Below, piece by piece: positions 44,562 through 54,081 of a stretch of DNA of 64,000 nt; the first letter of the stretch is position 1, and each line of letters starts with the position of its first letter. The translations under genes and the position numbers were made by a program. The notes under the pieces are model-generated. The model made no database searches. It was not told where the DNA came from and saw only the letters and a program-made list of their open reading frames with translations. Source of the DNA: Pseudoalteromonas denitrificans DSM 6059 (GTDB lineage: Bacteria; Pseudomonadota; Gammaproteobacteria; Enterobacterales; Alteromonadaceae); NCBI RefSeq assembly GCF_900112265.1, contig NZ_FOLO01000024.1, positions 1 to 64,000 of the forward strand. Reading direction: 5' to 3'.

Positions 44562-45452
44562 ATGAAGCAAATAAACAAATTAACTCAATTTAGTCTTTTA
44601 TGTGTCAGCTTAATGTTTTCAGCAGCGGGTTTATCTATGCAAAAGGTTTCAGCACCTGCTGATATAATTGCAAATGCCCCGAATGAACACTGGCGTAAGC
44701 TAAACCCAGAAAACACCTTATATTTAGAACTTGAACGCGGTACTGTCATTATTGAATTAAACCCTTTACTTGCACCACTTCATGTTGAAAATATTAAAAA
44801 ATTAGCACGTGAAGGTTTTTATAAAAATTTGAATATTTATCGCTTTGTTGAGGGCTTTGTAGCTCAAGGCGGCGATGTAACTGAGACTAAAAAACCTAAA
44901 GTGGGTAAGTTAGCAATAAAAGCAGAGTTTTATAAAACAACGCATACAGAATTGGCTATAACGCTTGTTGATGATAAAGATGGTTACGCAAAACGCACCG
45001 GTTTTTTAAATGGATTCTCTGTTGCACAAAATATCCATGGTACCCAGACTTGGCAAACACATTGTCCAGGTACATTTTCGATGGCAAGAGGTGACTCCGC
45101 TAACAGTGGCGGAACAGAGTTTTATGTTGCCTTGGGTGCAATTCGTTATTTAGACCATAATATTACCTCTTTTGGTCGCGTTATTTCAGGTATGGAGTAC
45201 ATTCTTAAGTTAGATCGTAATCCAAAAGACGATAGTGAGGCATCTTTAAAAGCCTATAATATGATCAAAGACATCAAAGTGGCTGCGGACCATTTAAAAG
45301 ATACCCCACTTGTAATTGATATTATGAAAACCGACTCAGACTCATTTAAAGAGCTTATTAAAGCCAGAAGAAACCGCCCTGAACCTTGGTTTTTAGCAAC
45401 ACCAAATTATACTGATATTTGTTCTGTGTCAGTACCTGTACGAAAAGGTTAA
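44562..45452 (+). CDS. Exported cyclophilin-type peptidyl-prolyl isomerase
   Basis: A 296-residue protein with a signal peptide (MKQINKLTQFSLLCVSLMFSAAGLS). The cyclophilin domain (about 45-220) shows LELERGTVIIELNPLLAPLHVENI, YRFVEGFVAQGGD, FSMARGDSANSGGTEFYVAL and ITSFGRVISGMEYI. It should catalyse proline isomerisation during folding of periplasmic or outer-membrane proteins, consistent with its place after tamAB. The start is ATG 44562 behind AAGGTTCAGG; an upstream in-frame ATG (44499) overlaps the preceding gene. Confidence 0.9.
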   Translation: MKQINKLTQFSLLCVSLMFSAAGLSMQKVSAPADIIANAPNEHWRKLNPENTLYLELERGTVIIELNPLLAPLHVENIKKLAREGFYKNLNIYRFVEGFVAQGGDVTETKKPKVGKLAIKAEFYKTTHTELAITLVDDKDGYAKRTGFLNGFSVAQNIHGTQTWQTHCPGTFSMARGDSANSGGTEFYVALGAIRYLDHNITSFGRVISGMEYILKLDRNPKDDSEASLKAYNMIKDIKVAADHLKDTPLVIDIMKTDSDSFKELIKARRNRPEPWFLATPNYTDICSVSVPVRKG

Positions 45453-45521
45453 TTTGTTTTTTGCATTGTACAGTGAAAATATCAAGGACTTGCCTCGGTA
45501 CTTTTCTACTTTACCCAAAGA

Positions 45522-47615
45522 CTATTTCCACTGTACTTTGACTAAATCACTTTTTGCTAATAATGATTGTGTTATTAGCATTTTTTGCCCGTTAGGATGC
45601 AACATAAATTCAAAATTCCACGTATTTTTAAATAATAATTTTTTTTGTGTCTCACCTGACTTTAAGTTTACTCTGTGAATATAAGTATCAAGCTTATTAT
45701 TGACAGTGAAATACAAGTCGTTATCTACTATTTGCCAGTGCTGACTAAATCTATCACCTAATGTAATAATAAACTCTCGGGTACCATCTTGCTGTTGTTT
45801 ATAGAGTTTGTGCTCTGCATCTAATAGATATACATCTAAACCTTGTGTTTCATACCGGGAAAATAAACCTTCTTCTATTTTATGAGTTGTCCCATTTACT
45901 AAGTTAAATTTTTGCAAGATAAAAGTATTTCGTTCAAATCGTGAAAAGTAAATATTCTGACTTTGCGCATCCCAAAGTGGGCTAAAAACTTGCTCCTGCT
46001 GTGTCGTAATAAACTTTATGCTTTTAAGTTTTATATCAAAAACAAAAATACGGTCTTCTTTTATTCCTGTTATAAAGAGTTCATTTTGACTGATTTGAAG
46101 CGAATGGAGTACATGCCTTGGATTAAACTGATAAAGCGTTTCAATATCCCCCATGGCGGTTATTCGCATCAATTTTGCTGCTACATCATCTTTACTGGTA
46201 AAATAAACTGTAGAACCATCATGGTTATATACTGGGTTAAAATCAGCATTATCGGACTCTAAATGCATACCCGTTGCATATTCTTTTTTAATAAATGGAT
46301 TGGGAACTTCTTTGATATCAGAGTAATTCATTTCATGTTGGCGCATATAAAAACATTTATTACCACAATGATAAAATGCATCATTGACTCCAGGTTTACT
46401 ACCAACTTGCTGTTGTAAGCTATCAGTTAAAATATTGTAATAGTAAAAATCACCTTTAAAGCTTGAAAGTACCAAATCAAAACTTTCATCTTCATCTTCA
46501 TTTTTAAGCCAAACAATACCAGATGGAAAAAATGGTACGTGACGCTCAACTACAATTTCTTTAGCCTGTAAATCTAATATAAGTAAAGAAACTCGGCGCT
46601 GTGCCGTATTTCTTAAAACAGCTAGATATTGTCCGTTTAATGACTCTTTTGCTAAATAATCTCCCATGCCTTTAGTATGTGAGAAAGTGATCTGTTGCCA
46701 GTCTTTTATTTCAGTGTTGTAGCGAGTGATAACTGAACTCGTGCCTGTTACTTTAGGGCTTGGATTAAATTCAAAATATAGTTTTTTCCCATCTGATGAC
46801 CAAGAGGTGATTAACTGTTCATCTTGATGCTCTTTTTTTTCTTTTGATATGATTTGTGGCGCTATTAATCCTTGTTCTGTGTATTTTGAAATATAATTAA
46901 ATACGCCAGACTCATTACTGATATTAAAAGCAACTTGTGAACAATCGGGGGAAAAAAAGGCACCATAAAAATTATCATCATTAAAACTTAGCCGCTGAGT
47001 TATTTGGGTCGTTAGATTTTTACTATAAAGCGAAAATGGTGCATCGTTATTGGTTCGGTAAGTAAATAAAAGTGTATTATTTTTTTCACAAAAATCAGCA
47101 ACAATTTCAGATCCTGAAAGGTGTGTTAATTTTTCTATTTTAGGCGTGAAATCAGTTTCGCTTATTGCTGTTTCCCAATTCATTAAACTAAAGGTCAAAA
47201 GTATTAAGACGCTAACAATAACAAATTGTGGCTTTTTAAATAATGACTTAGAGATGATTTTTTCAGTGATATTTTCAACTTCAGAAATAGGAGCTATTAA
47301 GGCGTAACCTTGCATAGGGTAAGTTTTAATATAACGGGGTGATTTAGCGTCATCACCTAATGCACTTCTAACCTTTTTAACAACACGTCTAATTGCATCA
47401 TCAGTAACTTGGCGGTTATGCCAAACAGTTTCAATAAGTTGTGCCCTACTCATTATTTGACCTGGGTGATCATATAAGTATTTTAAAAATGCTAAAGGTA
47501 AGGGTTCTAATTTGGTATTAATATTATCATCAATAATAAGAGAAGATTGCCAATTAATGATTTTATTTCCAATTTTACTTTTGTTGGGCATATTATCCGA
47601 AATACATTTTGTCAT
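45522..47615 (-). CDS. CadC-like membrane regulator with beta-propeller sensor
   Basis: A 697-residue one-component regulator. An OmpR/PhoB-type winged helix lies at about residues 30-115 (LKYLYDHPGQIMSRAQLIETVWHNRQVTDDAIRRVVKKVRS, ending in the wing YIKTYPMQGYALIAP). A single membrane segment follows near 127-147 (FVIVSVLILLTFSLMNW). The long C-terminal part is a TolB/WD40-like propeller, presumably periplasmic. No phospho-acceptor domain exists, so ligand binding is probably sensed directly. It is divergent from an RND operon, its likely target. The start ATG 47615 lacks a clear ribosome-binding site; ATG 47591 is an alternative. Confidence 0.85.
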   Translation of the reverse strand: MTKCISDNMPNKSKIGNKIINWQSSLIIDDNINTKLEPLPLAFLKYLYDHPGQIMSRAQLIETVWHNRQVTDDAIRRVVKKVRSALGDDAKSPRYIKTYPMQGYALIAPISEVENITEKIISKSLFKKPQFVIVSVLILLTFSLMNWETAISETDFTPKIEKLTHLSGSEIVADFCEKNNTLLFTYRTNNDAPFSLYSKNLTTQITQRLSFNDDNFYGAFFSPDCSQVAFNISNESGVFNYISKYTEQGLIAPQIISKEKKEHQDEQLITSWSSDGKKLYFEFNPSPKVTGTSSVITRYNTEIKDWQQITFSHTKGMGDYLAKESLNGQYLAVLRNTAQRRVSLLILDLQAKEIVVERHVPFFPSGIVWLKNEDEDESFDLVLSSFKGDFYYYNILTDSLQQQVGSKPGVNDAFYHCGNKCFYMRQHEMNYSDIKEVPNPFIKKEYATGMHLESDNADFNPVYNHDGSTVYFTSKDDVAAKLMRITAMGDIETLYQFNPRHVLHSLQISQNELFITGIKEDRIFVFDIKLKSIKFITTQQEQVFSPLWDAQSQNIYFSRFERNTFILQKFNLVNGTTHKIEEGLFSRYETQGLDVYLLDAEHKLYKQQQDGTREFIITLGDRFSQHWQIVDNDLYFTVNNKLDTYIHRVNLKSGETQKKLLFKNTWNFEFMLHPNGQKMLITQSLLAKSDLVKVQWK

Positions 47616-47759
47616 TTAAAAACAGGTGGTTAGTTGTATGACTATTTGTGACCATGTAATAAGACACTTAAGTTCATTTATATTCCATGGTTAATCATAA
47701 TAAATTAATTTTAACTCTTGGTATTGTTAATTAAGTCACCTACAAAGACAAGCCTCAGT

Positions 47760-48842
47760 ATGAATAAACCAAATTTAATTACGCTAAACTTATTACAGTT
47801 ACTTGCAATTTTGCACATTATTATTATGTTTTTATTCTCAACAAATTCACAAGCCGCAAACCCTTTAGTGAAAGTGACACAAGTTGAAGCATGGAATAAA
47901 GGCTTATTTAATATATTAAATTGTGAAATCGATGTGCCTTTTATGCGTATTTTGTCCAGTGAAACGCAAGCAAAACTTAAATACATACTGCCCAAAGGTT
48001 CTGATGTACAAAAAGGCGCTTTAATTGCTGAACAAGATGATTACTTTTTAATGCAGTCACTTCATCGTTTACAACAAAATTTGAAAATTAGTTTGATAGC
48101 GGTGGAGTATAACCTTGATGAATATAATAGATTGTTTTCTTTAAAAAATAATATGGTATCACCATCCGTTTTAAACGAATTTTCCTTTAAGCATAAGCAG
48201 GCAAAGTCTAAATATATAGTGCTAAAAAATGAAATTTCAGAGTTGGAATATCGCATCAAAAGTATGAAATACTTTGCGCCTAGCGATGGGGCCATTGCCC
48301 ATACTTTTATACGCCCAGGAGAGTATTTAAATCAAGGAGATAAACTTATTTCTTTTGTATCTGACAATGATAAAGAAATTAATTGTGAGGTGCCAATCGC
48401 ACTATTTGATGTTAAGACAACACAGAAACAGAACCAATTTTCAATTGAGCAACTTCCCTTAAAAGTAAAACGTATTAGTAAAATACTTAATAAAAATAGT
48501 CAGTTTGTGAATGTTTACTTACAGGCTTCAGCTGACGTATTACCATATTTGTTAGGGCAAAGAGTCAAAGTTGAAATGACCTCCCACAATGATAACTTAG
48601 CTAAATTACCGTTAGATGGCATTAATTTGTCGCCAGATGGTCATTATACTTGGCGAGTGAGTGGTGACGGTGAAATTGAAAAAGTACAGATCAAAATTGT
48701 CAGTAATTTAACGAATGCTTTTTTAGTTGAATCTAAGCTTAAGCAAGGTGACAAAGTGATCACTTTAGGCAAGTCTGGTTTAGTAAATAAGCAAAAGGTT
48801 TCGTTTGCTGCTTCAGGTAAAACACAAGGGGACAAGCTATGA
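47760..48842 (+). CDS. RND periplasmic adaptor, diverged
   Basis: A 360-residue membrane-fusion-type protein. A signal or anchor segment (LLQLLAILHIIIMFLFSTNSQA) is followed by a lipoyl-type half (YILPKGSDVQKGALIAEQDD), a helical hairpin of about 65 residues, and the second half (YFAPSDGAIAHTFIRPGEYLNQGDKLISFV). The first of these lacks the usual APxxGxV core, so sequence is diverged. I start at ATG 47760 rather than the in-frame TTG 47718. It overlaps the permease gene by four bases. Confidence 0.82.
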   Translation: MNKPNLITLNLLQLLAILHIIIMFLFSTNSQAANPLVKVTQVEAWNKGLFNILNCEIDVPFMRILSSETQAKLKYILPKGSDVQKGALIAEQDDYFLMQSLHRLQQNLKISLIAVEYNLDEYNRLFSLKNNMVSPSVLNEFSFKHKQAKSKYIVLKNEISELEYRIKSMKYFAPSDGAIAHTFIRPGEYLNQGDKLISFVSDNDKEINCEVPIALFDVKTTQKQNQFSIEQLPLKVKRISKILNKNSQFVNVYLQASADVLPYLLGQRVKVEMTSHNDNLAKLPLDGINLSPDGHYTWRVSGDGEIEKVQIKIVSNLTNAFLVESKLKQGDKVITLGKSGLVNKQKVSFAASGKTQGDKL

Positions 48843-51800
48843 TTTTAAAACATTTTTTTAGTAAAAAAGCATCCTCAGTCATAATAGGTTTAACCTTTTT
48901 AATTTGTTTGTTTGGTATTTTTATGGGGTTAAAGTTACCCAATGCATTATTACCACCGATAGACAGACCTGAAATAGAACTTTTTATGGCTTGGCCTGGG
49001 AAAAGTGCGTTAGAAATAGAGCAAACATTAATAGCCCCACTAGAAGAAAGTTTAGAACGGATTAATAACTTGATTGAACTTAGGGCTGATATCGGCAGTG
49101 GTAGCGCTCAAATGCTATTACGCTTTAAATCAAAGACAGATATGCAGCAAACTTATATCGATGTACTTGCAGGTGTAAATCAAGTACCGACTTGGCCAAG
49201 CGAAGTGCCTAGACCTTTCATTGTGAATAATGCAGATGGCACAAATACAACACTTGCAACAGCCATGTTATATGCTAAAAATCCAGCATCTAAAGATGAG
49301 GTCATAAAAGCTTTTAAAAAAGTTGTAGAACCAACTTTAGGTAAACTTGATGGTATATCTTCATTGATCCCTGCTGGAAATCCGCCTCAGCAAAGGATTG
49401 ACATTGAATTTAATGTGCAAAAACTCAGTGACTATTCATTAGAGCTTAATAAAATAATAGAAACGCTTAATAATTTATCTGATGGTTCAGGTGATACTTT
49501 AATACTTGGTAATCGTGAATACTCATTACACTTTAAAGGAAAAATGAACTCTAAGGAACTGGCAAATCTACCGATTCATCATATAGGGCAGCATATCATT
49601 CGGCTTAAAGATATAGCTCAAATTCATAAAAGATTAGACTCACAGTGGAGTTATTCATCTATTAATGGTCATTATGCATTGTATTTTATGTTACAGCCTT
49701 CAAAAGGTGTTAATGCACTGGCTACAGTAAAGCAAGTAAAACAGGTTATTGAAGCGCTTAATCAAAATCAGCTTAAAAATTTAGATATGAAACTGGTTTT
49801 AAGTCGAGATGATTCAAAGGATATAATTAACGCCATAGAGCAAGTTTATATGGCGTTATTACTGGGTATTTTTTTATCGGGACTCATTTTATATTTCTTC
49901 CTAAAAGAAATAAAAAAAGTAAGTCTTATTTTTATCAGTATACCTGTATGTTTAGCCCTGGTTTTAATTGCTATGAATGTGTTTGGTTTTAGCCTTAATG
50001 TGATTTCTCTAGCCGGACTCGCTTTATCGGTCGGTTTGTTACTTGATGCAGCTATTGTGGTAATTGACAGTATTTTGGCTTATCAAAAGCAAGGCTATCA
50101 ATTAAATGATGCTATTGTAAAAGGCACTCTGGAAGTCAGTTCTGCCATATTTTCATCTACGATTTCAAGCATCATTATATTTATTCCTATTTTATTAATT
50201 GACAGTACACAAAGTCAGCTATTTGAAGATTTAGCATTTACGATTTCAAGCGCTTTATTTGCATCTTTAATTGTTGCGCTTGTTATATTACCTGCCTTTT
50301 GCCGTTATATGCTGATAAGTCAGCTAAAGCCAAAACAAAAGAAAAAGTCTCAACTATCACATATTCTGTGTTTTAGTGCACGCTCTAAAAAGGTCGCTTT
50401 AATTGTTTTAGTGACATGTATTCCATTAGCACTATTCGTCAGTGTATTCGCGATGCCTGATATTGATGTATTACCAGATCCAAAGCAAAGATCTATTAAT
50501 ACATTTATTAGTTTTAATGAACCTTTATCACCTGAGGCCGTTGAATCTGGCATAGCACAAGTTATGATCCAAAGAATTGAACAGCAAAAATCTAATGAAA
50601 ATGCACCAAAATATGATGTAACAGGTATGTTTTGTGGTGATGATTATTGTTTGCTTTATTTCTATCCTAAAGCGGGATGGGATTATAATAACTTTAAAAC
50701 TTGGGTTGAAACACATATTACTCAAGACTTAGCTGGTACAGACATATTTAGCCAACAAGGTAGTTTATTACGATTTGCATTACCCAATAGCAGAACAACA
50801 CAATTAGATGTTCAGGGAGATGAATTAAGCATTTTGCAAGATGCAGGACAGCATATACTTAATGAACTAAAAACAGTATTTCCAGATGCAAATATACGCC
50901 AGTCTACCCCTTTAGAAAATCAATCTGCACGAGTGGAATTTACGCCAAAATATGAGCAATTAGTTTATTACGGCATGACAACTCACACATTAAACCGTCA
51001 GTTGTTAGTACTTACTCAAGGCGTATATTTAGGACGTTTTTTTGATTTGGGTGATAGTTATCCGCTTTATTTAAAAGCACAAGATCCCAGTAATATAAAC
51101 CAATTATTAAATACTGAAATTTATATTCCAGATTTTGGTTTAAGGCCATTATCTGAAATTGTGTCTGCAGAACTGTCTTTATCGCCTAATGCACTATTAA
51201 GAATTAATAAAAGTGCGACCATTTCTATTGCCTTAACACCACCACAAAATATGACTGTAGGTGTTTTTTCGAAAAAAGTAGACTCTGAGCTTAAATCAAT
51301 ATTAGCTAAGAGTGAATATCAACATTTAAATATGAGTTTCAGAGGTAGTGTAGATGAGTTAGGTATATTTATTAAGTCGTTTTTGCAAATGTTTGCTTTT
51401 TCGGTACTGATTTTGCTCTTTTTACTGTGGTTAAGTCTAAACTCATGGAAACTGGCATTTGCTGTTATGTTAAGCATGCCCTTATCATTTGCTGGTGGCA
51501 TGCTATTTTTACAATTATTAAATTTATTTGTTAATCAGGCATTAGATGTTATTACTATGATAGGGTTTATTATATTGCTTGGATTAGTGATTAATAACGC
51601 TATTTTATTAGCAACAAAATTTCAAACAGGTATTAATAATAATTTAAGTCAATATCAGGCAATTTTTGATGCGGTTGAAAGTCGAAAAAGGCCGATATAT
51701 ATGAGTACCGCAACCAGTATTTTTGGTATGTTACCACTTATGTTATTACCTGGTGAGGGCGCTGAAATATACAGAGGGTTAGCTGCGGTGATCATTGGCG

Positions 51801-51934
51801 GCATGACATTTAGTGCTGTATTGAGCTTAAGTTTTATGGCTGCTTTGTTGTCATTGCCTATTTTTAGTACAAGTAAAGTAAATCAGACATCAAAAAATGA
51901 GCAAAAAACCAATGGGTTTTTAGTATCAGATTAA
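48839..51934 (+). CDS. RND permease with single-Asp TM4 motif
   Basis: A 1031-residue RND transporter, coupled to the adaptor by an ATGA overlap. The 12-segment, two-loop layout is normal. TM4 reads GLLLDAAIVVID, with Asp403 and Ala404 in place of the AcrB Asp pair; this DAAIV pattern is typical of the heavy-metal (CusA-like) branch, although the rest does not look like CusA. TM10 reads GLVINNAILL. The proton pathway must therefore differ from AcrB. A CadC-like regulator is divergent. The substrate is unknown. Confidence 0.9.
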   Translation: MILKHFFSKKASSVIIGLTFLICLFGIFMGLKLPNALLPPIDRPEIELFMAWPGKSALEIEQTLIAPLEESLERINNLIELRADIGSGSAQMLLRFKSKTDMQQTYIDVLAGVNQVPTWPSEVPRPFIVNNADGTNTTLATAMLYAKNPASKDEVIKAFKKVVEPTLGKLDGISSLIPAGNPPQQRIDIEFNVQKLSDYSLELNKIIETLNNLSDGSGDTLILGNREYSLHFKGKMNSKELANLPIHHIGQHIIRLKDIAQIHKRLDSQWSYSSINGHYALYFMLQPSKGVNALATVKQVKQVIEALNQNQLKNLDMKLVLSRDDSKDIINAIEQVYMALLLGIFLSGLILYFFLKEIKKVSLIFISIPVCLALVLIAMNVFGFSLNVISLAGLALSVGLLLDAAIVVIDSILAYQKQGYQLNDAIVKGTLEVSSAIFSSTISSIIIFIPILLIDSTQSQLFEDLAFTISSALFASLIVALVILPAFCRYMLISQLKPKQKKKSQLSHILCFSARSKKVALIVLVTCIPLALFVSVFAMPDIDVLPDPKQRSINTFISFNEPLSPEAVESGIAQVMIQRIEQQKSNENAPKYDVTGMFCGDDYCLLYFYPKAGWDYNNFKTWVETHITQDLAGTDIFSQQGSLLRFALPNSRTTQLDVQGDELSILQDAGQHILNELKTVFPDANIRQSTPLENQSARVEFTPKYEQLVYYGMTTHTLNRQLLVLTQGVYLGRFFDLGDSYPLYLKAQDPSNINQLLNTEIYIPDFGLRPLSEIVSAELSLSPNALLRINKSATISIALTPPQNMTVGVFSKKVDSELKSILAKSEYQHLNMSFRGSVDELGIFIKSFLQMFAFSVLILLFLLWLSLNSWKLAFAVMLSMPLSFAGGMLFLQLLNLFVNQALDVITMIGFIILLGLVINNAILLATKFQTGINNNLSQYQAIFDAVESRKRPIYMSTATSIFGMLPLMLLPGEGAEIYRGLAAVIIGGMTFSAVLSLSFMAALLSLPIFSTSKVNQTSKNEQKTNGFLVSD

Positions 51935-52039
51935 AAATAGTTATAGCTGTTAAATACCTTTAAAAGAAATTGTGAAGTTAAATAAATTATCAGTTAGTCA
52001 TTACAGCATATATTGTTAACTGATACATAGGAAAAATAA

Positions 52040-52339
52040 ATGACTTGGCATTGTTTAAATTGCGAAACAAAAATTGATGATGATGGATTTGAAACCTGTT
52101 GGAACTGTGGTTGTGAAAAAGGCTTGTCGAAAGTAGTAAAACCCTTAGATAACAATTATGACTGTTTCAGGTGTCGCTCTGAGTTAACATTTTTAGGAAC
52201 TAGAAATTTTCATGAAGGTTCTCGGTGGGGAGTTTTAGGGGACTTAGGAGAGTTTTTTGTGGATAAAGAAAATTTAGACATGTACGCATGTAAGTCTTGT
52301 GGCAAAGTCGAGTTTTTTATTTCAAAATTTAAAAAGTAG
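52040..52339 (+). CDS. Small zinc-ribbon protein
   Basis: A 99-residue protein with three pairs of CxxC: CLNC and CWNC (residues 5-8 and 20-23), CFRC (about 42-45), and CKSC (about 85-88). The central GTRNFHEGSRWGVLGDLGEFFV and C-terminal CGKVEFFISKF are recurrent in a family of short zinc-ribbon proteins of unknown function. No membrane segment or signal peptide. Confidence 0.8.
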   Translation: MTWHCLNCETKIDDDGFETCWNCGCEKGLSKVVKPLDNNYDCFRCRSELTFLGTRNFHEGSRWGVLGDLGEFFVDKENLDMYACKSCGKVEFFISKFKK

Positions 52340-52435
52340 CCGTGTGTTTTTAAGATTTAAATACTAATTCATAGTATTTTTTTTAACGATAAAATACATT
52401 ACATATTCAATTATACTTTTAAGATTAAAACAACT

Positions 52436-52834
52436 ATGTTGGATTACGCTAAAAAAATATTAAATGAGCAGCCTTTTAGCATGTTACTGGGGGCTGAAAT
52501 AACCTCTTTTGAAGAAGGTAGTGCAGAACTCACCTTGGTTATACGTGATGACCTTAAACAGAATTATGGTTTTGTGCATGGTGGTGTTTTAAGTTATCTT
52601 GCGGATAATTGTATCACTTTTGCTGCAGCCTCAGTTTTAGGTCAATGTGTTACTTCTGAATACAAAATAAATTATGTGCGCCCTGCAATAGGGAATAGCT
52701 TAATTGCTAAGGCTAGGGTTTTGTCGGCAGGTAAAAGACAAGCAACGTGTGATTGCAAAGTTTATGTGCTTACAGAAAAAGGCGAAAAGCTGGTTGCTGT
52801 AGCTTTAGGCACGATTAATAAAGTTGAAGTATGA
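52436..52834 (+). CDS. PaaI-type hotdog thioesterase
   Basis: A 132-residue single hotdog-domain protein. The signature YGFVHGGVLSYLADNCITFAA is the 4HBT/PaaI active-site helix region, and SEYKINYVRPA is the following strand. It should hydrolyse an acyl- or aryl-CoA thioester in the cytoplasm; substrate unknown. No phenylacetate genes are nearby. Confidence 0.88.
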   Translation: MLDYAKKILNEQPFSMLLGAEITSFEEGSAELTLVIRDDLKQNYGFVHGGVLSYLADNCITFAAASVLGQCVTSEYKINYVRPAIGNSLIAKARVLSAGKRQATCDCKVYVLTEKGEKLVAVALGTINKVEV

Positions 52835-52883
52835 GCTAAGCTGATTTAGTCTGTTTGTTCAATATAATAAACAGACTAATAAA

Positions 52884-53351
52884 ATGGTAAATATACATCT
52901 CAGAGCTGCGTCTATTCAAGATTTAGCTATATTGCTTGAGTTTGAGCAAAATGTCATCGCAGCAGAACGACCTTTTAATGATGCAATAAAATTAACACCT
53001 ACAAGTTATTATGATTTAAATGAACTCATTCAGGATGATAAAAGCAATTTATTAGTTGTCGAGTCAAAAGGGGATATTATCGGCTCAGGTTATGCGCAAA
53101 TCAGGTCATCAAAAATATCATTAAAACATGAGCAACACGCATATTTAGGTTTTATGTATGTAGACTCACAACATCGTGGTTTAGGCATAAACAAACTCAT
53201 CATGGACTCTCTCATTCAATGGAGTAAAGCCCAAGGCATTACCGATTTATATTTAGATGTTTATGAAGGTAATGATGCCGCTATTCGAGCTTATGAAAAG
53301 GTTGGTTTTTCAAAGTCTTTAGTTGAGATGAAACTAAGTTTAAATAATTAA
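52884..53351 (+). CDS. GNAT-family N-acetyltransferase
   Basis: A 155-residue acetyltransferase. The acetyl-CoA-binding motif A is YVDSQHRGLGINKLIMDSLIQW (about residues 90-111), with motif B in LYLDVYEGNDAAIRAYEKVGF. It would transfer an acetyl group to an amine; the substrate is unknown. It lies 49 bp after the thioesterase gene on the same strand, so a short operon is possible. Confidence 0.9.
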   Translation: MVNIHLRAASIQDLAILLEFEQNVIAAERPFNDAIKLTPTSYYDLNELIQDDKSNLLVVESKGDIIGSGYAQIRSSKISLKHEQHAYLGFMYVDSQHRGLGINKLIMDSLIQWSKAQGITDLYLDVYEGNDAAIRAYEKVGFSKSLVEMKLSLNN

Positions 53352-53724
53352 ACTTGTATTTTATCGTAAATAAAATACTTCGGTGTTTTTGCCAAAGTGA
53401 GTCCATATGGCACTTATTGAAATGTCATCTCTGTCAGGATTATTTCAAGCGCTTATTTATGTTTTATTGAATATTTAAATACTTATTGATTTGTTAATCT
53501 TTGTGATGGTATCTCATTCCCTTAATTTTAATAAAAGTTTTTAACCCTGTAATAGCTAATTTCTCATGATTGCATTGTGCTAAAGTCTTCTAAGCATAAT
53601 TTAATTGATTATGTATCTAAATATTAACAAATTAAGTTTGTTAATTTAATTTTACACTTTATTTTAGATTGAAGGGAATAAAATAAAGTAGAGTAAATCT
53701 CTTGAACCCGATTTAGGTAAATAT
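53352..53724. other. Intergenic region with one dyad
   Basis: No open frame or RNA gene recognised. The only structure is a 21-bp dyad, TTAACAAA-TTAAG-TTTGTTAA, at 53624-53644, about 80 bp before the next start; it is operator-like. Confidence 0.5.
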
Positions 53725-54069
53725 ATGCCGCATTTTATTATCGATTGCTCAGATACAATTTTAAAAATACATAGTGAGAAAAATATAATACAAACAATAC
53801 ATAAAGTTGCTTATAGCACTAATTTATTTGATGAAAATGACATTAAAGTAAGGTTAAACCCTTATGAGATTTATTCTGTTGGTAATAAGCGTGACGATTT
53901 TATTCATGTATTTGCACATATTATGCAAGGTAGAACAACAGAACAAAAAGCTCATTTATCTAGGCAAGTTGTAAATAAACTTGTTTCCATGTTTCCTCAA
54001 ATATCTAACATCGCTATGAATGTTAGTGACTTTGAAAAGGCGACTTACTGTAATCGTGCAATGCTCTAA
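53725..54069 (+). CDS. 5-carboxymethyl-2-hydroxymuconate isomerase-like protein
   Basis: A 114-residue protein of the CHMI branch of the tautomerase superfamily. The conserved MPHFIIDCSD start exposes the catalytic Pro after Met removal, and the rest (YEIYSVGNKRDDFIHVFAHIMQGRT; LSRQVVNKL) matches the family. Other homoprotocatechuate-pathway genes are absent here, so the physiological substrate may differ. It lies 12 bp before a DUF1801 gene. Confidence 0.85.
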   Translation: MPHFIIDCSDTILKIHSEKNIIQTIHKVAYSTNLFDENDIKVRLNPYEIYSVGNKRDDFIHVFAHIMQGRTTEQKAHLSRQVVNKLVSMFPQISNIAMNVSDFEKATYCNRAML

Positions 54070-54081
54070 GAGACAATTAAT

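Noticed and set aside
45454..45678. Plus-strand frame of 74 codons after the PPIase gene
   Set aside because: It lies largely antisense to the end of the CadC-like gene and lacks a ribosome-binding site and homology.
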